A stretch of 46,240 nt of DNA from an uncultured Lentisphaerota bacterium (GCA_903912445.1 CAIWHP010000253.1:1-46240), one strand, 5' to 3'; positions 23,850 through 32,379 are shown, counted from the first letter of the stretch. Notes: generated by a model not told the origin, from the letters alone. Translations and numbers: made by a program.

Positions 23850-24271
23850 ACCCCTCGACAGGCTCGGGGTGGGGCGGGCAGCGGCCGCGAAGCGCTGAAG
23901 GGGACCTAGCAGGGAAGGAGGCGTTTGTCGGCATGGCTGCCGGCACTCGCCTCCGCTCTCTTTCTGGTGGCAGCACTGAACGGCACCACAAGCAGCCGGA
24001 AAGTCCATCCACAGATTTCCGGACAGGCGAATGAGGAAATCAAGAGCCAAGCCGCCACGGAACAACACGGACTAGCACGGACACGAAGAGAGCAGAAGGC
24101 AGAGATCAGAGGTCAGAAAGCACCCCTCGACAGGCTCGGGGCAGGGCGGGCGCTAGGAGAAAGCAACCACAGAGGTCGCAGGGGTAAGCAGCCTTCGGCA
24201 ACGCTCAGGGCAGGAAGGTTCGCGGAGGTTTTTACGCTGCCCACCTTTCTGACCTCTGTGAACTCCGTGGT
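23850..24271. repeat. Repeat-mosaic spacer
   Basis: This block has no gene. It contains two copies of CCCTCGACAGGCTCGGGG (about 23852-23869 and 24124-24141), a 10-bp-period array of CACGGA units (24056-24085), heptamers AGAAGGC, AGAGATC, AGAGGTC and AGAAAGC in register (24094-24121), and an ACCACAGAGG...CTCCGTGGT inverted repeat (24166-24271). The same elements occur in the same order, inverted, at 30.73-31.13 kb. Confidence 0.75.
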
Positions 24272-24277
24272 GTGATC

Positions 24278-24434
24278 GCCTCCGAAAATTCGCGTAATCC
24301 GCGGTCAACCATCCGTATCAACTCCGCGCTTTCCAAGTCCCGGCCGACTCGCTACCCTCCCGCCTCATTGATGGGACGCGTACCGCAGGGCCACCGCGAA
24401 AGGAACCAACACGCACAGGCTGCGCTTCGTCAGA
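24278..24434. repeat. About 155-bp direct repeat, copy A
   Basis: The block from CCTCCGAAAATTCGCG through CTTTCCAAGTCCCGGCCGA, GATGGGACGCGTACCGCAG and GCTTCGTCAG recurs at 28242-28410 in the same orientation with small differences. The two copies flank the LamG/beta-helix gene. Confidence 0.8.
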
Positions 24435-24472
24435 CGCATGAAAAGAGTGACCGCATCCCGTGCACGATAATC

Positions 24473-27400
24473 ATGAAAACACATATTCTGGCTGTTATCG
24501 CCTGCTGTGCCCTCAGCGCCAGCGCCGCGCTCCCCGGTGAGCAGCCGGCGTGGACCGGGCAGTGGACCTTCGACAACACGCTGGCCGATGAGGGCGGCAA
24601 AGGTGGCAGTGCCTACGCTGAGAAACCGGCCTTTGTCCCCGGCGTTGAGAGGCAGGCGCTGCATCTGACCGGGCGGGCGACCGCGACAATACCGGACGCG
24701 CCAGGGCTGCGCCTGTCGCGCGGCTTCCGCCTCGCCTGCCGCTTGCGGTTCGACAGCCTGCCCGAAGGCAATGCGTGGGCGACCGTGGTCACGAAGGGCG
24801 AGCACGGGGAGGGCGAGTACTTCCTGCGCGTCAATCCAAAGTCGGAGGGGCACCGCTTCGGCTTCTTCGTGAACACCGGCGGCTGGGAGCCCCGCGTGCA
24901 GTCGCGCGAGCTGGTCAAGCCCGGCGTGTGGTACGCGGTCGAGGCGGGCTGGGACGGGCAAAGCCTCTGGCTGACCGTCAACGGCGACACCACGCGCACG
25001 GCCCGCCGTGGCGAGCCGGTCGTGTCCCGCGAGCCGCTGCACCTCGGGGCGTTCGAGGGCGCGCTGGACAACCTGAAAATCGCCAGCCCGGGCGGCTGCT
25101 TCACGGGCGTGGCGAACTGGCCGTTCGACGGCGACCTGCGCGACGCCTCCGGCCACGGCCACGATTTTGCAGCCAAGCAAAGCGCGTTTGCGCCGGTCCC
25201 CGGCGGCCAGGCCCTGCAGGCCGGCTCCGGCTCGTTCGCCACGCCCAGCACACCCGAACTGCAGCTTGCGCCCGGCCTGCACCTCGACTGCTCGGTCCTG
25301 TTCAAGAGCCTGCCGGCAGGCAACATGCCGCTGGTGGTAAAGGGCGAGGAGTACATGCTGCGCCTCGACCCGCAGGCCGAAGGCGGCAACTTCGCCTTCT
25401 TCGTGAAGCTCAACGGCCAGTGGGAGTCGCGGGTGCGCTCGGAGCAGCGCGTGGCCTCGAACAAGTGGTACCGCGTGATCGCCGAATGGGACGGCCTGGC
25501 CCTCAAGCTCGAGGTCAACGGCGAGCGGAAGGAGATCCTCCGTTCCGGTCGCGCGACGCCCGGGCCGGCGCCCCTGACGCTGGGCCGCTTCAACGGGTTG
25601 CTGGCCAACCTGCGCCTCGAAAACCCCAAGCCGGTCGTGGCGCGGCTGACGGAGTTCTTCACGGAAAGCACGCTGCTGCGCGCCGGGAGCCCCGCGCGGT
25701 TGAGCGGCGTGGTCCGCAACTATGGCAGGACTGCGACCGGCTGCGTCGTGACGCTGACGCTGCCGCGGGGCGTGGTCTGCGAGACACCCGCCTGCCTGGA
25801 CTTGGGCACGCTGCCGGAGCAGGGCGCGATACCGGTCGCATGGCGCATTTCCGCCGACGCCAGCCAGAGCGCGACCGCGACGGTCAGGCTCACCCTGCCG
25901 GGAGCTGCACCTCTGGTGGCGCATAAAACCTTGGCGATCCTGCCGCGGACAGATCCGGATTACTCCGCCCGTGCGTGGAATCCGCCGGTCGGGACGAACG
26001 GACAGGCGGCCACCTATTACGTGGACGGCATCGGCGGCGACAACAGCCGCGCAGGCACCTCGCCCGAAGCGGCGTGGCGCGATTTCACACGCCTCAACGG
26101 CCGCACGCTGGGCCCCGGCGAGCGCCTGCTGATCCGGCGCGGCAGTATCATCAACCAGGAACTGGTGCTTTCCGCGCGCGGCACGGCGCAGGCGTGGGCC
26201 CTGATCGGCGCCTACGGCGAGGGCGCGCGGCCCGTCATCCGCCGCAATCGTGACATCGACGAGCGCTGCGTGCTGATCAAGAACCCGGACTATCTGTGTG
26301 TGCGCGGCCTGACGGTCTGCTATGCGGGCAAAGGCTTGATCGTCCATTATGCGGAAGGCGGTCACCGCGGCCTGCTGATCGAAGACTGCATCGCCCACCA
26401 CATCGAGGGCCTCTATCGCTTCAACGCCCATGGGATCCCGGAGTGGCGCGACCGCCGGGGCGCGCCGGGCGATGGCGAGGCGGCGGGCGGCATCGCCGCC
26501 AGCGGGTCCGTCGGCGAGGACCTGGTGCTGCGCGACTGCGAGATGTTCCAGTGTTCGTCGGGCTTCCGCTTCACGGGCAAGAACGTGTTCATCGACCGCG
26601 TGTTCTGCCACGACAACTATGCCCACAACACCTCGCCGCATCCGTTCCTCACGTCCGTCAGCCGGGCCTGGTTGCAGAACAGCATTTTCGACGCCTCCGG
26701 CTGGCATGCCCACGCCGGCACGATGGGCATCATGCTGGGGAACCAATATGGCCTGATCATCCGCAACTGCCACTTCCTCAACCAGCCCGACTCCGGCTCG
26801 CACGACGAGGGCGGCATCGATTTCGAGGCCGGCGGCGAAGGCTGCCTGGTGGACCGCTGCACGTTCCGCAACAACGCGGGCGCGGCGATCGAAATGCTCG
26901 GCCTCAAGTCGCCCCAGACGCGGAACGTGGAGATCGCCGGCTCGCGCTTCGACCGCAACAACGTGGCGCACAAGCTGGGCCCGTCCGAGATCTTCATCTG
27001 GGGCGGCTCGCGCAGCCCCGAGATCTGCTGCAGCACGGGGCTGATCCGCGACAACGGCTACGTTCTGGAGCCCGGCGTCGTGTTCTTCACGAACCAGGCG
27101 CCAGCCTTGACGAGTTGGACGCTCACCAACAACACCCCGTATGCCACCGCCCGGGCGCTGGATAAGGCCCTGCCGCTCAACAACCCGCCCACGGTCGAGG
27201 CTGGGGCCGAGATTTGGACCGACGCCACCACCGTGCGCCTCGCGGGCACGGCGGACGACGATGGCAAGCCCGGCCGGCTCAGCACCGCGTGGGAGGTCTT
27301 CGAGGGACCCGGCGCCGTGGCCATCCGCAACCCGGCACAGCTCAAGACCAAGGCCGAGTTTGCGACGCCCGGCGACTACCTGCTGCGGCTGAAGGCGGAC

Positions 27401-27955
27401 GACGGCGAGCTGTGGCGCAGCAGCCGCACCGAGGTGCACCTCCTGCCGCCCGGCACGACCGTGACCAAGGCTTGGGCCTTTGCGAAGCCGCTGGACAAGG
27501 AAGGCTGGACCGACTGGAACCTGGGCACCAAGGACGAGGAGTTCCTCGGCCAGAAATGGTCCTGCATCGCGCGGCCGGTGCATCTGGTGGCGGGCGGCTA
27601 TTACGTGCTCGCCATGGCGAACGCGGCCGACGCGCATCTGCTCTCGCCCGCCGGGCTGGGCGTGGACCTGGACCAGAACGGGCTCGTCGCCATCCGCATC
27701 CAGAACCACACGCCCGCCACGCACATGCGCCTCAGGTTCACGACCAAGCAGGCCCCGACGTGGGCCGCCAACCTCGGGCGCGTGTTCGAGGTGACGCCGA
27801 ACGACACCGAGGCGCGGCTCTATCTGCTGAACCTGCGCGGCACCGCAGGGTGGGGCGGCGCACTGGACCAGCTGCGCCTGGACTTCTCCGACGGCACGCC
27901 AGTGACCGGCACCTGCCGCATCGACTACATCTGGGTGGGCCGCCAGCGGAAATGA
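24473..27955 (+). CDS. Secreted LamG-LamG / right-handed beta-helix protein
   Basis: 1160 aa from the ATG at 24473, giving signal peptide MKTHILAVIACCALSASAA; the longer in-frame extension runs through a repeat. Two concanavalin/LamG-like domains follow (about 25-205 and 206-390), each with a GRATATIPD or GSFATPS strand pattern and a VWYAVEAGWDG or WYRVIAEWDG core. A CARDB-like stretch (about 395-490) leads to a right-handed parallel beta-helix (about 510-880: YYVDGIGGDNSRAGTSPEAAW, then coils such as NIEIAG, LIEDCIAHHIEG and IIRNCHFLNQPDSGSHDEGGIDFEAG). A PKD/Ig-like domain (about 905-985) and a C-terminal sugar-binding-like domain complete it. It is probably an extracellular polysaccharide lyase or adhesin; substrate unknown. 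Confidence 0.85.
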   Translation: MKTHILAVIACCALSASAALPGEQPAWTGQWTFDNTLADEGGKGGSAYAEKPAFVPGVERQALHLTGRATATIPDAPGLRLSRGFRLACRLRFDSLPEGNAWATVVTKGEHGEGEYFLRVNPKSEGHRFGFFVNTGGWEPRVQSRELVKPGVWYAVEAGWDGQSLWLTVNGDTTRTARRGEPVVSREPLHLGAFEGALDNLKIASPGGCFTGVANWPFDGDLRDASGHGHDFAAKQSAFAPVPGGQALQAGSGSFATPSTPELQLAPGLHLDCSVLFKSLPAGNMPLVVKGEEYMLRLDPQAEGGNFAFFVKLNGQWESRVRSEQRVASNKWYRVIAEWDGLALKLEVNGERKEILRSGRATPGPAPLTLGRFNGLLANLRLENPKPVVARLTEFFTESTLLRAGSPARLSGVVRNYGRTATGCVVTLTLPRGVVCETPACLDLGTLPEQGAIPVAWRISADASQSATATVRLTLPGAAPLVAHKTLAILPRTDPDYSARAWNPPVGTNGQAATYYVDGIGGDNSRAGTSPEAAWRDFTRLNGRTLGPGERLLIRRGSIINQELVLSARGTAQAWALIGAYGEGARPVIRRNRDIDERCVLIKNPDYLCVRGLTVCYAGKGLIVHYAEGGHRGLLIEDCIAHHIEGLYRFNAHGIPEWRDRRGAPGDGEAAGGIAASGSVGEDLVLRDCEMFQCSSGFRFTGKNVFIDRVFCHDNYAHNTSPHPFLTSVSRAWLQNSIFDASGWHAHAGTMGIMLGNQYGLIIRNCHFLNQPDSGSHDEGGIDFEAGGEGCLVDRCTFRNNAGAAIEMLGLKSPQTRNVEIAGSRFDRNNVAHKLGPSEIFIWGGSRSPEICCSTGLIRDNGYVLEPGVVFFTNQAPALTSWTLTNNTPYATARALDKALPLNNPPTVEAGAEIWTDATTVRLAGTADDDGKPGRLSTAWEVFEGPGAVAIRNPAQLKTKAEFATPGDYLLRLKADDGELWRSSRTEVHLLPPGTTVTKAWAFAKPLDKEGWTDWNLGTKDEEFLGQKWSCIARPVHLVAGGYYVLAMANAADAHLLSPAGLGVDLDQNGLVAIRIQNHTPATHMRLRFTTKQAPTWAANLGRVFEVTPNDTEARLYLLNLRGTAGWGGALDQLRLDFSDGTPVTGTCRIDYIWVGRQRK

Positions 27956-28048
27956 ACCGCACCAAGCCGACACGGCAGCAGTTTTTTTGGGAGTGCGGCG
28001 GCTGGACGCCGCTTTGTACGGCCGGGCTTGACCGGCCGGAAATCCCAT

Positions 28049-28200
28049 GAAAATTCGCGCAATTCGCGTAATTCGCGGTCATCATCCCGTCTCAACTTCG
28101 CTCCTTCCACGTCGTGATCGACCCGTTAGCCTCCCGCTTCATAGCACTGCGGTTCACGGAAATCCTTTACCGCGAATTACGCGAATGACGCGAATTATTG
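28049..28200. repeat. 9-bp-period AATTCGCG arrays in inverted arrangement
   Basis: AATTCGCGC, AATTCGCGT and AATTCGCGG follow one another near 28051-28080 and are answered by an inverted set (CGCGAATTACGCGAATG...) near 28168-28200. Between them lies a shortened copy of the 24.3/28.3-kb direct repeat. No gene is visible in 27956-28410. Confidence 0.65.
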
Positions 28201-28241
28201 GAGGAAAGACAGCAGCGGGGAAAGCAGGTCGCCCGATGGCC

Positions 28242-28410
28242 TCGCCCTCCGAAAATTCGCGCAATTCGCGTAATTCGCGGTCACCATCCCGTCTCAACTC
28301 CGCGCTTTCCAAGTCCCGGCCGACGCGCTACCCTCCGGCTTCATGGATGGGACGCGTACCGCAGACAACAGCGAAAGGAACGCACACGAACCGGCTGTGC
28401 TTCGTCAGCA
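28242..28410. repeat. About 155-bp direct repeat, copy B
   Basis: Second copy of the block at 24278-24434, with an extra AATTCGCG unit at its left end. It borders a truncated coding fragment on its right. Confidence 0.8.
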
Positions 28411-28604
28411 GACTGGTGCTGGGCCTCACGGCCGTGGTCTCCCGCGAGCTGACCTTCAAGCTCACCGACAGCACCAAACTCCAGCAAGGCGGCGCCGCCA
28501 AGAAATTCGCGGACCTCAAGTTCGATGCCAAGGTGAGCGTCGACTACGTGAAGGACGGCGTCACCCGCACCGCCAGCCAGGTCACCGTCCTGTGCGACAA
28601 ATAA
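28411..28604 (+). pseudogene. C-terminal fragment of a small beta-strand protein
   Basis: The frame ends ELTFKLTDSTKLQQGG...KKFADLKFDAKVSVDYVKDG...TASQVTVLCDK, which looks like the C-terminal half of a DUF5666/OB-fold-like secreted protein (a TDSTK...GTKVSVxYxKDGxxxTAxxVTV pattern). No start codon or signal peptide belongs to it: upstream codons run straight into the direct repeat. It is most likely a gene remnant cut by the repeat. Confidence 0.45.
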
Positions 28605-28680
28605 AGGTCTACACGACATCTTGAGGGCCACCAACACCGGCCACTTGTATTAAATAGAGACCAAACCCCGATTGGGGGAA

Positions 28681-28902
28681 ATGATGAGCGTGTTAAAGAA
28701 AAAATTCCTTGGTCCTTGCCTTAATACTCGAAAACAAGTTCACGAGCGTGCGACGGAAAGCATCCGCCTTCTGAAGCGGGGGAAGATTCGAACGCCAAGT
28801 ATAAGCGATACATTATGCCCGCGCGTCTCTTTAAAAAAGAAAATCGATATCCTCGACACTCATTATCGCTTGCCCGGGTCATACGCATCGTCAAAGAGGT
28901 AA
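28681..28902 (+). CDS. Small basic protein, doubtful
   Basis: 73 codons from ATG, with a GGGGGAA purine run just upstream. The product is basic (MMSVLKKKFLGPCLNTRKQ) with no recognised domain. Local GC is clearly lower than in the rest of the window, so this may be transferred DNA or simply a chance frame. The rest of 28605-29315 holds only repeats. Confidence 0.22.
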   Translation: MMSVLKKKFLGPCLNTRKQVHERATESIRLLKRGKIRTPSISDTLCPRVSLKKKIDILDTHYRLPGSYASSKR

Positions 28903-28977
28903 TAAATCACGAACTGGTGAAGGTAAGTTCGGCGGACGCGGTTAGGCCGGCACTTTCATACCTTTAACTATGGACTA

Positions 28978-29031
28978 GCAGGCGACTGACGGGGTCGCAG
29001 GCGACTGACGGGGTCAGGTCTGTATTCTGAT
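28978..29031. repeat. 19-bp tandem repeat followed by an IS/RAYT-like end sequence
   Basis: GCAGGCGACTGACGGGGTC occurs twice head to tail (28978-28996 and 28997-29015). It is followed by AGGTCTGTATTCTGATAC, which resembles the ends of REP-associated Y1 transposase elements. No transposase remains. Confidence 0.6.
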
Positions 29032-29163
29032 ACAAATAACTAGCGCCGCAGCAGTCCTGAATTGGAGAGGGGAAAGCCGACTCTCTGTACTGCAAGGGGC
29101 CCCAGCGGGCCGATCTTCTGGTGCGATGGCTCCAACCGCTATGATCTACACCCCTTGGCGGAA

Positions 29164-29212
29164 TTCCAAACCTTGGAATAATTACTGCCGGTTTTTCCAG
29201 GCCTTGGAAAAA
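29164..29212. repeat. Paired TTCCAA/TTGGAA palindromes
   Basis: TTCCAAACCTTGGAA (29164-29178) and TTTTCCAGGCCTTGGAAAA (29193-29211), centres 31 bp apart. The first unit is identical to the first unit at 11885-11899. It lies about 100 bp upstream of the metallo-beta-lactamase-fold gene. Confidence 0.8.
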
Positions 29213-29315
29213 TCACCGCAGGGTTGGTTGGCGGGTCCGTGTTGATCCGTGGCTGTTGCTCTGCGGGCCTGGCCGCGTGGCTTGACTTTCTGGCGGGGGC
29301 CGTAAAGATGCGCGC

Positions 29316-30548
29316 ATGAATATGCGACTGCTGCTCGCCTGCTGTCTTGGATTGACCGTGACGTGTTTTGCCTGTGCCGAGGATGTCGTGGGGCAGCCCA
29401 TCGCGCCGTGGGAGCCGGGCACGCTCGACATCCACCAGATCAGCACCGGCCGCGGCAATGCCGGGCTCTACATCCTCCCCGACGGGACCACGCTGCTGGT
29501 CGATACGGGCGAGCAGCCGGTCAAGAATCCCAAGCACACGCCCGCGCGGCCCGATGACTCCCGGCTGGCCGGCGAATGGGTCGCCCGCTACATCCGGCAC
29601 GCGCTGCGCCACGACGAGCAGCCGGCGCTGGACTACGTGTTGCTGACCCATTTCCATCAGGACCATCTGGGCGAGTTGTCGCCGGGCATGCCCGCCTCGC
29701 CGCACGGCTATATCCTCACCGGCCTCACCCGCGTGGGCGAGGACCTGAAGATCGCCAAGCTGCTGGATCGCGGCTGGCCCGACTACGCCAACGTGGCCTC
29801 GACCAACGCCCGGTTCATGACCAACTATCTAGCGTTCGTGAAATGGCAGACCGGGCAGAACGGCCTGCAGGTCGAACGCTTCGTGCCCGGCCGCAACGAT
29901 CAGGTGGTCCTGTGCCGCGAGCCGAAAAAATATCCCCAGTTCGAATTCCGGAACGTGGGCTCCAACGGGGAAATCTGGACCGGCCAGGGCACGAACACCG
30001 AGCGCCGGATGCCGTCGCTGGACACCATCCCGCGCAAGCAATGGCCGGATGAGAACGTGTTCAGCAGCTCGTTCCTGATGAGCTATGGCAAATTCAAGTT
30101 CTTCAACGGCGGCGACCAACCGGGCATCCGGAAGAACAGCCCGGCGTGGTACGACATCGAGACCCCCGTGGCCAAGGCGGTGGGCCCCGTGGATGCGGCC
30201 ATTCTGGACCATCATGGCTACGTGGACTCGATGAACGAGTTCTTCGTCGCGACGTTGCGCGCCCGGGTCTGGACCCTCTCGGTGTGGGATGCCCATCATC
30301 CGACGACGGGGGTGTGGCAGCGGTTGCAGTCCGAGCAGCTCTATCCCGGCCCGCGTGAAGTCTTCGCCACCGATGTGCATCCTGACGCGCGCCTGGCGAT
30401 CCCGGGCCTCGAGCGCATGGCGAGCGACCACGGCCACATCGTCCTGCGCGTCGCCCCCGGCGGCGGCAGCTATCGCGTGGTGATCGTCGACGACACCTCG
30501 GAGAGCCACCGCGTCACAAAGACCTTCGGCCCGTATCCCTCGCGCTGA
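29316..30548 (+). CDS. Secreted metallo-beta-lactamase-fold hydrolase
   Basis: 410 aa with signal peptide MNMRLLLACCLGLTVTCFACA. The metal-binding motif is THFHQDH at residues 111-117 (HxHxDH), preceded by the beta-strand LLVDTGEQ at about 60-67. Downstream metal ligands are likely GGDQPG and DHHGYVD. The arrangement is closest to ComEC/Rec2-like MBL proteins acting outside the cytoplasm. The substrate is unknown; it could be a nucleic acid, a phosphoester or a lactone. It stands alone between repeat blocks. An in-frame ATG two codons later is also possible. Confidence 0.85.
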   Translation: MNMRLLLACCLGLTVTCFACAEDVVGQPIAPWEPGTLDIHQISTGRGNAGLYILPDGTTLLVDTGEQPVKNPKHTPARPDDSRLAGEWVARYIRHALRHDEQPALDYVLLTHFHQDHLGELSPGMPASPHGYILTGLTRVGEDLKIAKLLDRGWPDYANVASTNARFMTNYLAFVKWQTGQNGLQVERFVPGRNDQVVLCREPKKYPQFEFRNVGSNGEIWTGQGTNTERRMPSLDTIPRKQWPDENVFSSSFLMSYGKFKFFNGGDQPGIRKNSPAWYDIETPVAKAVGPVDAAILDHHGYVDSMNEFFVATLRARVWTLSVWDAHHPTTGVWQRLQSEQLYPGPREVFATDVHPDARLAIPGLERMASDHGHIVLRVAPGGGSYRVVIVDDTSESHRVTKTFGPYPSR

Positions 30549-30569
30549 GTGCTCCGCTGAGAAGCTTTC

Positions 30570-30669
30570 ACCACAGAGGACACGGAGGTCAGACGAGGTC
30601 ACAGAGGTCTGAAAAGTAGGCAGCGGAAAACCTCCGTGAACCTCTGCTTACCTCCGTGACCTCTGTGGT
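30570..30669. repeat. 100-bp ACCACAGAGG inverted-repeat element, copy 1
   Basis: Arms at 30570-30589 and 30650-30669 begin and end with ACCACAGAGG / CCTCTGTGGT and match at 19 of 20 positions. The interior repeats short CAGAGGTC-like units. Confidence 0.8.
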
Positions 30670-30725
30670 TCCTGCTGTTCTGCACCATTTTCAGAGCGCG
30701 CGCACGGGCACCGACGGAAAAACTC

Positions 30726-30824
30726 ACCACAGAGAACCCAGAGGTAGGATGAGGTCACTGAGGTCAGCGGGGATCATATCGGAAAACTCTGTGAACCTCG
30801 GTTTACCTCTGCGACCTCTGTGGT
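30726..30824. repeat. 99-bp ACCACAGAGG inverted-repeat element, copy 2
   Basis: Arms at 30726-30745 and 30805-30824 match at about 17 of 20 positions. It is a tandem neighbour of copy 1 and has the same length. Confidence 0.78.
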
Positions 30825-30843
30825 TGCTTGCTCCGGCTGACCT

Positions 30844-31058
30844 CCCCGCCCCGAGCCTGTCGAGGGGTGACCTCTGATCTCTGTCTTCTGACCTCTGCCG
30901 TCTTCCTATCCCGCCTGTCCGTGCTGGTCCGTGTTGATCCGTGGCTGCTTGTTTCTGGGTTTCTTTTCTTTCACATCCCTCGATCCGAAAATCTGTGGAT
31001 GGCTTTCTGCCATCAGGCCTTTCGAGGACGACGACGACGACGACGACGAGGACGATCT
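30844..31058. repeat. Inverted copy of the 23.85-24.15 kb mosaic, with a GAC microsatellite
   Basis: The block contains, inverted, the CCCTCGACAGG element (about 30846-30868), the CAGAGGTC heptamer-like array, the CACGGA array and the CCATCCACAGATTT stretch found at 24.0-24.15 kb. A run of about eight GAC triplets lies at about 31027-31050. No gene is supported in 30549-31127. Confidence 0.7.
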
Positions 31059-31093
31059 GCGGGCGTTACGGCGGGCAAACGGCGTACTTTTTA

Positions 31094-31128
31094 CATTCTC
31101 CATCCACCATTCACCATCACCCATGCTT
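31094..31128. repeat. Five in-register heptamers directly after the thiH stop
   Basis: On the plus strand: CATTCTC, CATCCAC, CATTCAC, CATCACC and CATGCTT. On the thiH coding strand this begins GGGTGATGG, the same start as the array after nrdJ. Confidence 0.8.
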
Positions 31129-32261
31129 TACCGGTACGCCGCGTCCCAGTTCTTGAAGACCGGTTCCAAGCCCGCGGCGCGCAGGGCGGCGCAGAAGTCG
31201 GCCACGCCGCGCGCGTCGTTGACGGCGAACTGGCCGACGCCGCCCTCGGCGCCGTGGTCATAGCCGCCGACGGTGGTGAGGCTGGCGACGCTCATCTTCG
31301 AGATGCCGACGCCGGCGAAGCCGTCGCGCAGCTTGGCGGGTTCGCGGGTGGAGAGGGCGAGGTGGTTTTCCGGCAGCGCGAGGCGGAATGCGAAGATCAG
31401 CTGCGCGAGGAGCGCATCGCTGACGGGATGATCGGTCTGGAAGCCGCCCGCCTCCGGGCGCAGTCGCGGAAACGAGACGGAGAAGCCCGCGCGCCAGAAC
31501 TGTTTCTGCAGGCCCGCGATGTGGGTGTAGAGCCGCAGCGCGTCCTCGATGGGATCGGCCAGGCCGAGCAGCGCGCCGAAGCCGCACTGACGGATGCCGC
31601 CGGCGAGCGCGCGCGCCGGGGCGTCGAGCCGCGCAGCGAAGTCGCGCTTCGGCCCCCAGCGGTGCAGGGGCGCGTAGACCGCCGCGTCGTAGGTCTCCTG
31701 GTAGAGCGTGTCGCCCGTGCAGCCCGCGGCGACCAGCTCCGCATATTCCGCGGTGGTCATCGGGAAGGTCTCGACCGTGACCATGGCCATGTGCGCGGCG
31801 GCGCGGCGGACGCATTCACAGATGTAGGCGAAGTCGGCTTGCGGCGTGCGCTCGCCGGTCAGCAGCAGGACCTCCTCGATACCCATGCGCTTGAGCGCGG
31901 CGAGCTCGGTATCGGCCTCGTCGAAGCTCAGCTTGCGCCGCGGATGGTCGCGGTCGGCGGCGAAGCCGCAGTAGGCGCAGCCGCTGGAGCAGAAGTTCGA
32001 GAGGTAGAGCGGGGCGTAGAGCGTGATGGTCCGGCCGAAGTGGCGGCGGGTCAGCGCTTGCGCGACGCGCGCCATGTTTTCGAGATAGGGCGCAGCCGCG
32101 GGCGAGAGCAGCACGGCGAATTCGCGCGGTCCGATGTGCGCAGCCGCCAGCGCGGCCTCGACATCCGCGGCCGTCGCCGTGCGCGCTACGGACAAAAGCG
32201 GCGCGACATCCAGCCAAGCTGGCAAGGCGTCTGTCGTCAGTTGTTCGTGGTCAGTTGTCAT
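31128..32261 (-). CDS. thiH: 2-iminoacetate synthase (radical SAM tyrosine lyase)
   Basis: 377 aa. Cleaves tyrosine with S-adenosylmethionine to give dehydroglycine (2-iminoacetate) for thiazole synthesis by ThiG. The radical-SAM cluster motif is CSSGCAYC (C91, C95, C98); LLLTGERTPQADFAYI and the C-terminal MSVASLTTVGGYDHG are typical of ThiH. Using ThiH rather than the oxygen-dependent ThiO fits low-oxygen life. It is the last gene of thiS-thiG-thiH, 140 bp after thiG across a large hairpin. The first ten codons after the ATG at 32261 are encoded by a heptamer array and no ribosome site precedes it, so translation may really start near the TTG at 32225. Confidence 0.93.
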   Translation of the reverse strand: MTTDHEQLTTDALPAWLDVAPLLSVARTATAADVEAALAAAHIGPREFAVLLSPAAAPYLENMARVAQALTRRHFGRTITLYAPLYLSNFCSSGCAYCGFAADRDHPRRKLSFDEADTELAALKRMGIEEVLLLTGERTPQADFAYICECVRRAAAHMAMVTVETFPMTTAEYAELVAAGCTGDTLYQETYDAAVYAPLHRWGPKRDFAARLDAPARALAGGIRQCGFGALLGLADPIEDALRLYTHIAGLQKQFWRAGFSVSFPRLRPEAGGFQTDHPVSDALLAQLIFAFRLALPENHLALSTREPAKLRDGFAGVGISKMSVASLTTVGGYDHGAEGGVGQFAVNDARGVADFCAALRAAGLEPVFKNWDAAYR

Positions 32262-32265
32262 GCGT
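32231..32265. repeat. Heptamer array overlapping the thiH start
   Basis: CTGTCGT, CAGTTGT, TCGTGGT, CAGTTGT and CATGCGT in register. The annotated thiH ATG lies in the last unit. Confidence 0.7.
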
Positions 32266-32268
32266 TAG

Positions 32269-32353
32269 ATCAGGTAGGGGCGCAGACTTGCTGCGCCCAA
32301 GGTGTGTCGCATGCGGAACGAACGGGCGCAGCAAGACTGCGCCCCTACCTGAT
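32269..32353. repeat. 30-bp inverted repeat between thiG and thiH
   Basis: Arms at 32269-32298 and 32324-32353 are complementary at 29 of 30 positions (outer part ATCAGGTAGGGGCGCAG), with a 25-nt loop. It is a dispersed-repeat-type hairpin inside an operon, flanked on both sides by heptamer arrays, and could stabilise or attenuate the transcript. Confidence 0.85.
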
Positions 32354-32379
32354 GGCCAGATTTGATTTCCGGTTTCGTT

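Noticed and set aside
20725-24012. About 1100-codon minus-strand frame opposite nrdJ
   Set aside because: Shadow frame; nrdJ motifs on the plus strand are complete and no domain is visible on the minus strand.
24365-28048. About 1200-codon minus-strand frame opposite the beta-helix gene
   Set aside because: Shadow frame; the plus strand has a signal peptide and recognisable domains, and both ends of this frame run into repeats.
28741-28830. tRNA-like TTCGAA motif near 28788
   Set aside because: No pairing T-stem, acceptor stem or anticodon arm could be formed around it on either strand.
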